Assembly: GCF_017539065.1 (NCBI RefSeq)
Contig: NZ_JAFYHP010000026.1
Coordinates: forward strand, 30,047 to 94,046
DNA from: Methanobrevibacter sp.
GTDB lineage: Archaea; Methanobacteriota; Methanobacteria; Methanobacteriales; Methanobacteriaceae
Reading direction: 5' to 3'
Length of the DNA: 64,000 nucleotides
A program made the translations under genes and the position numbers. Of the stretch, positions 54,886 through 64,000 are shown piece after piece. The notes under the pieces were generated by a model. That model was not told the DNA's origin, made no database searches, and saw nothing but the letters and a program-made list of their open reading frames with translations. The first letter of the stretch is position 1. The number at the start of each line of letters is the position of its first letter.

Positions 54886-55332
54886 AATTGTATCAGAAAC
54901 TTCTTTTAATAGATTTAAATCATTGCCGATAATAATAAAATCGACATCATCCTGATTTGATACGAGTTTATAGATAGTTCCGTTTTTGAATTGTGAAGAA
55001 TAAATTTGTTCTGTGGTGGTATTTGAAACAGAAACAGAATTATCTCCAATTAAAGATTCTGTCAAATTTTTGTTAATTATAATTCCTGAAATATTATTGG
55101 CATATTTGCCAGTGTTTTGATAGTATTTCATTCCACTAGCTTCATTCTTAACTGTAAAATTTGAACCTTTTGGAATATCTATTTCAAAAAGATTAAAATC
55201 TTGTGTTTTTAAAGGAATCTTTTGCAAATCTCCGCTTACATCTTCATTATTAATAGGATTTGTTAAAATTAAATATCCTCCAACAATAATAAATATAAAA
55301 GCAATAACAATAATCACATTTGATAATTTCAT
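54862..55332 (-). CDS. Membrane-anchored extracytoplasmic protein, 156 residues
   Basis: An N-terminal membrane helix (NVIIVIAFIFIIVGGYLIL) is followed by a ~130-residue outside domain with beta-strand pattern and several N-x-S/T sites, ending KEVSDTIKVKD. No cysteine pairs and no known family. It is convergent with the glycosyltransferase over a hairpin. The function is unknown. Confidence 0.75.
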   Translation of the reverse strand: MKLSNVIIVIAFIFIIVGGYLILTNPINNEDVSGDLQKIPLKTQDFNLFEIDIPKGSNFTVKNEASGMKYYQNTGKYANNISGIIINKNLTESLIGDNSVSVSNTTTEQIYSSQFKNGTIYKLVSNQDDVDFIIIGNDLNLLKEVSDTIKVKDSNL

Positions 55333-55407
55333 ATGTTAAACTCCTTAAAAAATAAAAATAAAAAAAGTATGATTAATAAAGCAATTACTTCATTAATCAA
55401 AGGGCAA

Positions 55408-56400
55408 TTATAAAGTTACGCCCATCTCTAATTGTTCAGTTAATTCTTTGTACCTATTACGGATAGTTACTTCAGTGACTCCCGCAATATCTGCTACATC
55501 CCTTTGGGTTTTTCTTTCACCGAGCAAAACAGATGCGATATATAATGCGGCCGCTGCCACTCCAGTAGGCCCTCTTCCAGAAGTCAAACCTTTTTCCATT
55601 GCTTTTTCAATGATTTCAATAGCTTTGGATTGTGCTTCTCCTGAAAGTCCGAGTTCTGATGCGAACCTTGGAACATAATCTACTGGGGAAGTTGGCGGTA
55701 ATTTAATGTTCAATTCACGAGTTAAGAACCTGTAGGTTCTTCCAACTTCTTTTTTAGTTACACGGGAAACTTCAGCAATTTCGTCTAAGGTACGTGGCAC
55801 GTTACAACGTCTGCATGCAGCATATAAAGAAGCAGCCACTACGCCTTCAATACTTCTTCCTCTAATTAATTTATTGTCTACTGCACTTCTATAAACAACA
55901 CTTGCAGCTTCCCTTACACTCCTTGGAAGTCCAAGTCTTGAAGAATCACGATCTAATTCACTTAATGCAAATGCCAAATTCCTTTCAGTAGCTCCGGAAA
56001 TCCTAATTTTTCTTTGCCATTTCCTTAATCTGTACCATTGAGCTCTGTTTCTTGCAGGAATATCACGACCATAAATATCTTTGTTTCTCCAATCAATCAT
56101 GGTACTTAGACCTTTATCGTGAATAGTGTAAGTAATTGGAGCTCCAACTCTTGTACGTTTGTCTCTTTGTTCGTGGTCAAATGCTCTCCATTCAGGACCC
56201 ATATCTACAAGATTTTCATCGATGACTAATCCACAACGAGCACATACTACTTCCGCTCTTTCGTAATCACCAATTAATTCTTCAGAACCGCATTCAGGAC
56301 ATACAGTTTGTTTAGAATCATCATATACGTCTCTTTGCCTTCTATCTTCAACAGTTCTTTTGCGTCCTCTTTTAGGAGTTTCTGTTACTTCTTGTGTCGT
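55408..56400 (-). CDS. tfb: Transcription initiation factor TFB; start codon not canonical
   Basis: TFB recruits RNA polymerase to TATA/TBP promoters. The zinc ribbon [20 protein letters not shown] followed by ARCG, the B-reader/finger ([14 protein letters not shown]) and two cyclin repeats are all intact. But the first ATG is at 56202, inside the core after the ribbon. The frame stays open without stop up to 56418 and contains no ATG, GTG or TTG. Candidates are the ACG at 56400 after the purine-rich GGGGGATGA, or the GTA at 56388 overlapping the gar1 stop. The end given is the ACG, which would give about 330 residues. A frameshift or sequence error cannot be ruled out. Confidence 0.85.
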   Translation of the reverse strand, partial: TTQEVTETPKRGRKRTVEDRRQRDVYDDSKQTVCPECGSEELIGDYERAEVVCARCGLVIDENLVDMGPEWRAFDHEQRDKRTRVGAPITYTIHDKGLSTMIDWRNKDIYGRDIPARNRAQWYRLRKWQRKIRISGATERNLAFALSELDRDSSRLGLPRSVREAASVVYRSAVDNKLIRGRSIEGVVAASLYAACRRCNVPRTLDEIAEVSRVTKKEVGRTYRFLTRELNIKLPPTSPVDYVPRFASELGLSGEAQSKAIEIIEKAMEKGLTSGRGPTGVAAAALYIASVLLGERKTQRDVADIAGVTEVTIRNRYKELTEQLEMGVTL

Positions 56401-56672
56401 GGTTTCATCCCCCTTTTTCTAGGTTTTTTGGATTTTGGTTTTGATACAAACAGTTTTTCGCCACAATTTTTTTCTATTTTATCTCTGCTTGCTGATTTAA
56501 ACAAACGAATAGAAACATATGGCTTTTTTGTTGGTCCAAAAACATAACTCACCTTACCAATTTTGTTTTTATGACTATCATAAACAATTCCACCTGGTGA
56601 GGGTGTTTTATCAGACCTTGCTATTAATTTTCCAGAGTTTGCTATATGCAAACTATTTCCTAAAAATTTCAT
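56385..56672 (-). CDS. gar1: Gar1, H/ACA ribonucleoprotein subunit
   Basis: About 95 residues from ATG 56672 (a TTG at 56681 is in frame). It has the compact Gar1 beta-barrel ([20 protein letters not shown]) and a basic C-tail ([18 protein letters not shown]). Gar1 works with Cbf5, Nop10 and L7Ae in pseudouridine formation. It is cotranscribed with tfb, and its stop codon (56385-56387) lies inside the open frame of tfb. A 28-bp palindrome lies upstream of it. Confidence 0.9.
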   Translation of the reverse strand: MKFLGNSLHIANSGKLIARSDKTPSPGGIVYDSHKNKIGKVSYVFGPTKKPYVSIRLFKSASRDKIEKNCGEKLFVSKPKSKKPRKRGMKPRHKK

Positions 56673-56725
56673 AAAATCCAACTTAAAATCAAATCTGTAT
56701 CATTTATATAATTATAAAAAAGTAG

Positions 56726-56753
56726 TATATAAATGTATCGATACATTTATATA
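56726..56753. promoter_or_regulatory. Perfect 28-bp palindrome in the gar1-tfb promoter
   Basis: Half-site TATATAAATGTATC; every one of 14 base pairs is symmetric about 56739/56740. On the minus strand the proximal half contains a TATA-like ATTTATATA, about 25 bp before the likely gar1 transcript start. An autoregulatory or symmetric promoter element is possible. Confidence 0.6.
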
Positions 56754-56782
56754 TAAAAATTAACATCTATTTAAATATTTTT

Positions 56783-57520
56783 CTATTTGAGCCCGACAAT
56801 TTCAGCCAAGGTTCTGCCATTAGAAATATCATTTATAATCTTTGATTCCTTGACTTTTACATCTAGTGCAGCAAGCATTGTTTTGGTAAATAACTCCTGA
56901 GGAATGACAACAATGCCACTTTCATCACCAATGAAAAAATCACCAGGATTTATTTTCATTCCTTCAACTTCAATACTTTCATTCAAAGTACCTAAACCCA
57001 AAGCAGATCCCGCATTTGGACAGAAATTAGAAGCGAAGACCGGGAAATCAATATGCAATAGAGCATCAAAATCACGTGCTGAACCATAAATGACAGTGGC
57101 TTTAATTCCATTATCCCTAGCACAAGTAGATGCAAGTTCTCCCCAAATAGCCTTATCTTCGGAGTCAACTTTGAAAAATAATATATCTCCTTCTGATGCC
57201 TCGTCAATAGCCAATGCTGATGTTCCCCAATCATCACTGCTGGTTTCAGCAGTGAAAATAGATCCAAAAACTTTTTGGTTGTTGACTGGTTTGATTGATT
57301 GGATTGTGCCTGACCTTTTTGTAATTCCATTATAAGCATCTGAAACTTGGCAAGCAGAAACAACTTCAAGCAAAGACATTAGATTAATGTATTCATCATA
57401 ATTTTTGCCGTTATACTTCAAATCATCAATAGAAACATTTTTTAGGTTGATTTTACCTACAGCTATACGTTTATTTAAATTTTTATTTTTATTTAACACA
57501 TCTTTAGGACTTATTGACAT
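56783..57520 (-). CDS. RraA family protein (regulator of RNase E activity-like/ aldolase-like)
   Basis: 245 residues. The RraA/HMG aldolase fold core carries VSDAYNGITKRSG, WGELASTCARDNGIKATVIYGSARD (cited in parts) and GDESGIVVIP. The GELAS and D-x-R type residues of the active site are present. Archaeal members are often aldolases or of unknown function; archaea lack RNase E of that type. An N-terminal ~25-residue extension is Lys/Asn-rich. It seems monocistronic. Confidence 0.88.
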   Translation of the reverse strand: MSISPKDVLNKNKNLNKRIAVGKINLKNVSIDDLKYNGKNYDEYINLMSLLEVVSACQVSDAYNGITKRSGTIQSIKPVNNQKVFGSIFTAETSSDDWGTSALAIDEASEGDILFFKVDSEDKAIWGELASTCARDNGIKATVIYGSARDFDALLHIDFPVFASNFCPNAGSALGLGTLNESIEVEGMKINPGDFFIGDESGIVVIPQELFTKTMLAALDVKVKESKIINDISNGRTLAEIVGLK

Positions 57521-57942
57521 GACTTCACCACTATACTATAATATATTTAACATACTTAAAATATATTTCATAGATTTTATATATTAGTTCGACTAAATTA
57601 TTATTTGTAGTATTTATTCAAATACTTGATTCTTATATACTCATAGAGTTACATACATTACTAATTTATTATAATTATTATTAATTTATCAAAAAACAGG
57701 AGAAAAATTATTATTAGGGAAAAATAAAAAGTTTTAATTGTATAAAATTTATTTAACATGATTATATTAGGAAAATAGTAACACCTTAATAGTAAAACGC
57801 TCCAAATGTATAAACTCTTTTTTAGTGTATAATAGGTCGAAAGATTAAATTATCGTATAATTTATGCAAGTTAATCACCTAAAAATAATTTATATTTTTA
57901 GCAATTACATAAATTATCCCGATTAGCTTAGGAGGCTTAAAT
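57521..57942. other. 422-bp AT-rich intergenic region between RraA-like gene and dnaG
   Basis: Divergent promoter region. A strong TAGGAGG binding site ends it. A GGAG-containing stretch at about 57700 has no ORF after it. There are TATA-like elements, but no palindrome of note and no RNA gene recognised. Confidence 0.5.
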
Positions 57943-59196
57943 ATGGGAAAAGGTGAAGAATTAACAACAACAAAATATTTAATACATGCTCAAATTACAG
58001 CTAACGGTATTGTTGAAAAACCCGACGTTGTTGGTGCTGTTTTTGGGCAAACTGAAGGTTTACTTAGTAATGATTTAGATTTAAGAGAACTCCAAAGAAC
58101 TGGAAGAATTGGAAGAATCCAAGTAAACATCCACTCCAATAGTGGAAGGGCAAAAGGTGAAATCGTAATTCCATCCAGTTTAGATAGAGTTGAAACCGCC
58201 ATTCTCGCTGCATCACTCGAAACCATCAACAGAGTAGGTCCTTGTGAAGCAGAAATACGCACAACAAAAGTTGAAGATGTAAGGGCTGTTAAAAGAGAGC
58301 AAGTTGTTAACCGTGCTAAAGAAATCTATAAGAAAATGGTTGAAAGCGTCGGTCCAACTAGTATGAGAATGATCGAAGAAGTAAGGGAAGCTATGAGAGT
58401 TCATGAAATCTCTGAATACGGTGAAGACCGTCTCCCTGCTGGTCCAAGCATCCACACTTCTGACGCAATTATTGTTGTAGAAGGCCGTAGCGATGTTTTA
58501 AACTTACTTAAATACGGCATTAAAAATACCGTAGCTGTTGAAGGAGTAAGCGTACCTAAATCCATTGGTGAATTAAGTAAAAAAAGAACCACCACTGCAT
58601 TTGTTGACGGTGACAGAGGCGGAGAGTTAATATTAAAAGAATTATTGCAAATTGGTGAAGTAGACTACATTACCCGTGCTCCAAAAGGAAAAGAAGTAGA
58701 AGACCTCGAAAAAGACGAAGTCTTAGTTGCTCTTAGAGATAAAGTTCCTACCGCACAATTCTTAGCTACAACAAACATTTTAAATGATTCTAACAACAAT
58801 CACAACAATAAAAAAGAAAATAATAATAACAAACATCATAAAAAACATCAAAAATACAACCGCAATGACAGACAGCCTGTTGTAAAAGAACCGGAACCTG
58901 AAATTGAAGATGATGAAGTTAGCCTAATGAAAGATATGCTAAAAGAATTCGAAGGAACCGGATGCGGAGCTATTTTAGATGAAGCATTGAACATGACTAA
59001 AGAAGTGGAAGTCGAAAATATTTACGAAGAAATCAAAAATATTGAAGGCACTGCAGATACAGTCATATTTGATGGAGTTATCTCTCAAAGATTAGTTGAT
59101 GTTGCATCCGAAAAAGGAATTAACAAATTAGTTGCTTTTAAATCCATGAATATAGTTAAAAAACCTCATGACGTTAAATTAATTACTATTGATTAA
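57943..59196 (+). CDS. dnaG: Archaeal DnaG (TOPRIM) protein
   Basis: 417 residues. N-terminal domain (1-150), TOPRIM domain with VVEGRSDVLNLL and FVDGDRGGELILKE (acidic metal site, about 175-260), and a C-terminal domain (about 325-417). Between them is a low-complexity Asn/Lys/His linker (about 285-315). Archaeal DnaG is linked to the exosome in RNA processing and to priming. A very strong TAGGAGG binding site precedes the ATG. Confidence 0.94.
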   Translation: MGKGEELTTTKYLIHAQITANGIVEKPDVVGAVFGQTEGLLSNDLDLRELQRTGRIGRIQVNIHSNSGRAKGEIVIPSSLDRVETAILAASLETINRVGPCEAEIRTTKVEDVRAVKREQVVNRAKEIYKKMVESVGPTSMRMIEEVREAMRVHEISEYGEDRLPAGPSIHTSDAIIVVEGRSDVLNLLKYGIKNTVAVEGVSVPKSIGELSKKRTTTAFVDGDRGGELILKELLQIGEVDYITRAPKGKEVEDLEKDEVLVALRDKVPTAQFLATTNILNDSNNNHNNKKENNNNKHHKKHQKYNRNDRQPVVKEPEPEIEDDEVSLMKDMLKEFEGTGCGAILDEALNMTKEVEVENIYEEIKNIEGTADTVIFDGVISQRLVDVASEKGINKLVAFKSMNIVKKPHDVKLITID

Positions 59197-59210
59197 ATAA
59201 GGGGGAAAAA

Positions 59211-59819
59211 ATGAATATTAATATAGACAACTACTACGCAACAAGGAAAAATGTATTTGAAAGAATCCAAGATGCTAGTACTGCCACTAAGATACTCATG
59301 TCATTTATGATGGCATGTTTCACTGGTATTATGGCTCAAATCATTATTCCGCTCCCATGGACTCCAGTTCCAATTACTGCACAAACCTTTGCAGTTCTAT
59401 GTTCTGGTTTATTCTTAGGTAAAAAATACGGAGTTTTAAGTCAGATTATCTATATTGTTTTAGGTGTTGCATTTATTCCTTGGTTTGGAGGAATGACCGG
59501 CGGCCTTGAAATATTCTTAGGATCAACTTTTGGATTCTTTATTGGATTTATTATTGCATCTTACTTTGTAGGATTAATTACTGAAAAATATGCAAATGCA
59601 CGTAATTTTACAAAAATGGCTATAACCCTTGGAATTGCAAATTTCGCACTTATCTACATTCCAGGTTTAGCATGCCTTGCATTATTCTTAAGCATGCAAG
59701 GAACCCCAGTTGGAATTGTTGAACTTTTAATGATGGGTCTTATTCCGTTTATTGCTGGAGATATTGTAAAAATCTTAGGTGCTGCTTCAGTATCAAAAAT
59801 ATTTTTACCAAAAGACTAA
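59211..59819 (+). CDS. bioY: Biotin transporter BioY
   Basis: 202 residues with six membrane helices. The BioY pattern is evident: IPLPWTPVPITAQTFAVL and a GFFIGFIIASYFVG helix region, ending LMMGLIPFIAGDIVKI. It is the substrate-binding subunit of an ECF biotin importer. It starts 14 bp after dnaG with GGGGGA, and ends at a clear terminator. Confidence 0.94.
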   Translation: MNINIDNYYATRKNVFERIQDASTATKILMSFMMACFTGIMAQIIIPLPWTPVPITAQTFAVLCSGLFLGKKYGVLSQIIYIVLGVAFIPWFGGMTGGLEIFLGSTFGFFIGFIIASYFVGLITEKYANARNFTKMAITLGIANFALIYIPGLACLALFLSMQGTPVGIVELLMMGLIPFIAGDIVKILGAASVSKIFLPKD

Positions 59820-59821
59820 AA

Positions 59822-59858
59822 AAAGGTTTTTATAACCTTTCTTTTTTTATTTTTTTTT
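59822..59858 (+). terminator. Terminator of bioY
   Basis: AAAGGTT-TTTAT-AACCTTT stem-loop then CTTTTTTTATTTTTTTT, 3 bp after the bioY stop. The DUF1284 ATG is 8 bp further on. Confidence 0.8.
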
Positions 59859-59865
59859 GATCAAA

Positions 59866-60264
59866 ATGAAACTTGTTTTAAGAGGACATCACTTATTATG
59901 TCTTAAAGGTTTCCAAGGATACGGCTACGATGAAAATTTCGTTGAGAATATGGCCAAAGTAAACTCGCTGAAAAATCTTGATTCAACCACCATTTCACTT
60001 ACAAATCAAGCAGATGACCTATGCAAATCCTGTCCTAATTTAAAAAATAATTTATGTAAAAATCAAGAGCGCAATGAAATAATTAGGAAAATGGACGATG
60101 AAGTGTTAAAAAAAATAGACTCGTCAAAAGAGCATAATTCAGTTGAATTATTTAAAAAAATTGATGAAATCTTTAATAATGAAGAAAGTGTTTCTAAAAT
60201 CTGTTTTAATTGTATGTGGCATGAAAAATGCTTATTTTATCAAAAATTATTAAATAACCGATAG
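59866..60264 (+). CDS. DUF1284 cysteine-rich protein
   Basis: About 132 residues from the ATG at 59866. It begins KLVLRGHHLLCLKGFQGYGY, the DUF1284 hallmark, and has CKSCPNLKNNLCKN and CFNCMWHEKCLFYQ clusters, which suggests an iron-sulfur centre. The ATG lies just after the poly-T tract of the bioY terminator, and no binding site is seen, so its mRNA may be leaderless. Function unknown. Confidence 0.88.
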   Translation: MKLVLRGHHLLCLKGFQGYGYDENFVENMAKVNSLKNLDSTTISLTNQADDLCKSCPNLKNNLCKNQERNEIIRKMDDEVLKKIDSSKEHNSVELFKKIDEIFNNEESVSKICFNCMWHEKCLFYQKLLNNR

Positions 60265-60286
60265 GTATAAATACTATATGATAAAG

Positions 60287-60312
60287 ATATATAAATGTTG
60301 TAAAAGTACAAC
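60287..60312 (+). promoter_or_regulatory. TATA box and leader palindrome of tRNA-Gln
   Basis: ATATATAAAT at 60287-60296 is the TATA box. GTTGTA-AAAG-TACAAC (60297-60312) directly after it is a perfect 6-bp inverted repeat, just before the mature tRNA 5' end at 60319. Confidence 0.5.
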
Positions 60313-60318
60313 AAATAT

Positions 60319-60390
60319 AGTCCCGTGGGGTAGTGGTAATCCTTCTAGGCTTTGGACCCGGAGACGGCGGTTCGACTCCGCTCGGGACTA
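60319..60390 (+). tRNA. tRNA-Gln (TTG anticodon)
   Basis: 72 bases with complete cloverleaf: acceptor AGTCCCG/CGGGACT, D-arm, anticodon loop CTTTGGA (anticodon TTG at 60352-60354), T-arm GGCGG-TTCGACT-CCGCT, discriminator A. CCA is not encoded. The anticodon stem has an A-C mismatch (60347 and 60359) in its middle. An upstream TATA-like ATATATAAAT (60287-60296) sits about 25-30 bp before the 5' end. Confidence 0.96.
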
Positions 60391-60419
60391 CTCTTATTAA
60401 CTTTTTTTACTGATTTTAT

Positions 60420-61601
60420 ATGGAAAAGCTATTACTTATTGGAATTGATACAAGAAGTATGCTTAACAGTGCGTTAAAATTAGAATATGATATCTATTCT
60501 ACAAGCTATTTTTCAACTTCAGACACTCCCATTATCAAAAATCAAAAGATTGTACTAAAAGAAAATGATGGTGAAAGTTGTGGAATTTTTGAAGATAATT
60601 TTGACAGCAAATCTATTTTAGAATTGTCCCAAGACTATATAGATGAAGTTGATTATATCATTCCCATCTCAGGTGTTTCACCTACTGATTTTAAAAGAAG
60701 TGATCAAAAAAAGATTCTGGGAAACAAGAATGTTGAGAATGTTGAGAATAAATTTAAATTTTACAATGAAATAAAAAATGAATTTTTAACTCCTTTGACT
60801 TTTTGTATAAGTGATATAGATGAAGCTTTGGAAATAAAGAATGAATATCCTAAGGTTCAATTTATTTTAAAACCCCTTCAAGGAAGTGGAGGGTATGGCA
60901 TAAATCTATTAAATAATGATGGAAATCTTAAATTAAATGGTGATAAGTTCATCATGCAGGAATATGTCACTGGAATTAATTTAAGTTCATCAGTTTTATC
61001 TAGTGAAAATGAATCAAAGACCATCGTGAACTCAAGATTACTTACAATGAACGACTTGGGGAATAAAAATTCTTTCATTTATATTGGAAACATCTTACCA
61101 TTAACAGACAAATCCATAATGGCAAAAGTGGACGATATCGATAAAATTACAAATGAAATGAAAAGTACCAGTGAAAATCTAATCGACAGGTTCAACTTGA
61201 TTGGATCCAATGGTGTAGATTATATCCTCAATGAAAAAGGATTATATGTTATTGAGATTAATCCAAGGATTCAAGGAACATTCGAATGTGTGGAAAAAGC
61301 ATTTGGAATAAACATGCTTGAAGCTCATATCAAAGCATGCCAAGGAAAAATAATTGATATGCCAAAAGCGAAATATTATACCTATAAAAAAATAGTATAC
61401 TCCCCAACAAGAATGAGGTATGTTCCGCTTAACTTAGATAACATTTATGACCTCCCTCATGTAGGTTCCATTACAGAAAAAGATGAACCCCTTCTTACAA
61501 TAATAGATAAAGATACTGATTTTGAAAAATTATTTGAAAAAGTAGAATTAACTAGTAAAATAGTTAATGAAGAATCTAGAAAAGCCCAACCAGATGCATA
61601 A
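60420..61601 (+). CDS. ATP-grasp domain ligase (COG2232-like)
   Basis: 393 residues. A central ATP-grasp fold (about 130-310) is visible: FILKPLQGSGGYGI (ATP-binding Lys and Gly loop), KFIMQEYVTGINLS and VIEINPRIQGTFEC (metal ligands). These fit carboxylate-amine ligases of methanogens of the COG2232 type. It may join a carboxylate to an amine in cofactor synthesis, but the substrate is unknown. No binding site precedes the ATG, which lies 29 bp after the tRNA-Gln 3' end. Confidence 0.88.
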   Translation: MEKLLLIGIDTRSMLNSALKLEYDIYSTSYFSTSDTPIIKNQKIVLKENDGESCGIFEDNFDSKSILELSQDYIDEVDYIIPISGVSPTDFKRSDQKKILGNKNVENVENKFKFYNEIKNEFLTPLTFCISDIDEALEIKNEYPKVQFILKPLQGSGGYGINLLNNDGNLKLNGDKFIMQEYVTGINLSSSVLSSENESKTIVNSRLLTMNDLGNKNSFIYIGNILPLTDKSIMAKVDDIDKITNEMKSTSENLIDRFNLIGSNGVDYILNEKGLYVIEINPRIQGTFECVEKAFGINMLEAHIKACQGKIIDMPKAKYYTYKKIVYSPTRMRYVPLNLDNIYDLPHVGSITEKDEPLLTIIDKDTDFEKLFEKVELTSKIVNEESRKAQPDA

Positions 61602-61725
61602 TAAATAATATTACGCCAAGAGTTATCATAAAGGTAGTTATAATCATTCCACGTGTCATCCAAATAAATACTTTAGCCTTGTTATCTGGATCCTTCATAA
61701 ATTGGTCAATTGGGTTTCTTCTCAT
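61576..61725 (-). CDS. Small (49-residue) membrane protein near ATP synthase genes
   Basis: A 49-residue ORF starting MRRNPIDQFMKDPDNKAKVF, with one long hydrophobic helix of about 23 residues (about 27-49; GMIITTFMITLGVILFIMHL). The N-terminus is soluble and contains Asp/Lys. GGTTGTAAAA precedes the ATG. It overlaps the end of the ATP-grasp gene by 26 bp on the opposite strand. Function unknown. Support is from ATG, codon usage and a clear membrane protein pattern; it is too short for standard gene size cut-offs. Confidence 0.7.
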   Translation of the reverse strand: MRRNPIDQFMKDPDNKAKVFIWMTRGMIITTFMITLGVILFIMHLVGLF

Positions 61726-61872
61726 TTTTACAACCTTTTTTTAGATTTTCTAGTAATAAAAATTTTTACAGTAACTTGATAAATAAAACTTTTTTTAAAA
61801 ATAAATGAATTATTGAACTTTAAACAAAAAAATAATAAAAAATAGAAGAAAATGAAAAAAATAAAGAAAAAT
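61726..61872 (-). terminator. U-rich terminator region downstream of atpD
   Basis: Minus-strand transcript after the atpD stop runs into several U-tracts (TTTTTCTTTATTTTTTTC and more) without a hairpin, the common archaeal terminator form. The same stretch then holds the TATA-like promoter (TTTTATTTATC) of the 49-residue ORF. Confidence 0.45.
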
Positions 61873-62559
61873 TTAAGCTTCTGCATTTTCAGCAGCTTCA
61901 GCTGCCGCAGCCGCTTTTTCATTTTTCTCCATTGTTGATCTAATCATTTTCAATCTAACGAAGTTTTCTCTTTCCATTTCTTGGAGTCTCATATCAATAT
62001 ACTTCTCAGTATTTTGGAATCTAGGAATCATAATGTGCTCTAAAGCATTTACTCTACGTTTGGTAGATTCAATCTCCTCAGCAAGTAAGAAAATTGTTTT
62101 TTCTACTTCACCAAGTTCGATTAAATACTTAAGAGATTCCTCGAATTTCTTTGCAGCTTCGTCTAACTGTATGGTAGTATCAGAGAATCCATAACCTCTG
62201 TCAATAATGGTTCTTTCTTCCATTTTAACATTTGTTACAGGTACAGCTACACCCATAACGCTTCTTGATGAAATTTCTACATCAATAGATTCTTTAACTG
62301 ATAAAGCTGCTTTTCTAACAGCTAAATCTCCCATAGCAATCTGAGCTTCAACTAAAGCTTCGTTTGCTTCTTTAAGACTTAATTCTGCATTTTCACGAAT
62401 ACCTTTGACACGATCCAAGATATCAAAAAACTCTTTGATTAAAGCATCCCTTTTCTCTTTAAGTAAACCATGCCCTTTTACAGCAAGTTTAGTCCTATTT
62501 TTAAGGGATAATAATTCCATACGAGTTGGATTAATTCCATCTATAATATCTTGTGCCAT
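61873..62559 (-). CDS. atpD: A-type ATP synthase subunit D
   Basis: 228 residues. The pattern [21 protein letters not shown] (cited from the N-terminus, partly) and [20 protein letters not shown] at the C-terminus is typical of the central stalk D subunit, a long coiled coil that rotates in the A3B3 hexamer. The last residues are Ala/Glu-rich. It follows atpB by 27 bp on the same strand, the usual A-ATPase gene order. Confidence 0.95.
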   Translation of the reverse strand: MAQDIIDGINPTRMELLSLKNRTKLAVKGHGLLKEKRDALIKEFFDILDRVKGIRENAELSLKEANEALVEAQIAMGDLAVRKAALSVKESIDVEISSRSVMGVAVPVTNVKMEERTIIDRGYGFSDTTIQLDEAAKKFEESLKYLIELGEVEKTIFLLAEEIESTKRRVNALEHIMIPRFQNTEKYIDMRLQEMERENFVRLKMIRSTMEKNEKAAAAAEAAENAEA

Positions 62560-62586
62560 TTAATCACCTACATTACTGTAATGAGA

Positions 62587-63978
<1,392 letters not shown>

Positions 63979-64000
63979 TTTTAAGCCTCACTGCATTGTT

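Noticed and set aside
57521..57942. Small RNA before dnaG
   Set aside because: No conserved motif, GC-rich stem or box element that I can support.

Overview
The window comes from an AT-rich methanogenic archaeon of the order Methanobacteriales, most likely Methanobrevibacter or a close relative. The lineage call rests on markers seen together: a TfrB-type thiol:fumarate reductase subunit, an A-type ATP synthase (subunits B and D), Gar1 next to transcription factor TFB, archaeal DnaG, archaeal SepF, 2-phosphoglycerate kinase (cyclic 2,3-diphosphoglycerate pathway), ZPR1, archaeal NAC, a FilR1-domain regulator, a pseudomurein-binding-type repeat and two large adhesin-like beta-helix proteins. 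No phage, insertion sequence, CRISPR array or rRNA was seen. There is one tRNA (Gln, TTG).

Layout. 1-4.9 kb (minus strand): argJ (cut by the window edge), a small membrane protein, a class III cyclase/GGDEF-like membrane protein, a NYN/PIN-type RNase, a calcineurin-type phosphoesterase and NAC. 5-8.3 kb: a ferredoxin-containing aldo/keto reductase and two acyltransferase-3 membrane enzymes. 8.4-12.3 kb: tag, a modABC molybdate transporter with an operator-like palindrome, and a flavin-binding protein. 12.4-17.2 kb: an MFS transporter, a YhgE/Pip-like membrane protein and an adhesin-like protein. 17.2-23.8 kb: a sodium:solute symporter with an overlapping 36-residue partner, then an aryl-acid module (PaaK-like ligase, ACT protein, IorA/IorB). 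23.9-29.4 kb: tfrB, a TrmJ-like methyltransferase, a cysteine-rich ferredoxin, dcd and glyS. 29.4-36 kb: FilR1-type regulator, TatD-like hydrolase, TDT/SLAC1 transporter, sepF, a DUF1611 protein with a damaged or unusual 5' end, 2-phosphoglycerate kinase, ZPR1 and a probable histone-fold variant. 36-43.4 kb: a 1672-residue DUF11 adhesin, a pseudomurein-binding membrane protein and an aquaporin. 43.5-52.5 kb: UMP kinase, TatD, a run of small envelope proteins including two YbjQ-like proteins, TPR, TauE/SafE, AarF/UbiB and membrane proteins. 52.9-64 kb: a fused glycosyltransferase, tfb with gar1, an RraA-like protein, dnaG, bioY, DUF1284, tRNA-Gln, an ATP-grasp enzyme, a 49-residue membrane protein, and ATP synthase D and B.

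Best leads. (1) A cyclase-like membrane protein translationally coupled to a NYN-type RNase, with a CpdA-like phosphoesterase just upstream, could be a nucleotide-signal-controlled RNA decay module. (2) The essential gene tfb has no ATG, GTG or TTG that would include its zinc ribbon, and its promoter holds a perfect 28-bp palindrome. (3) A DUF1611 gene has a stop codon between its ribosome binding site and its body. (4) TRP-box-like palindromes lie in front of the aryl-acid ligase gene. (5) There is a histone-fold protein with a long extra helix. (6) Two small membrane proteins (36 and 49 residues) are easily missed.
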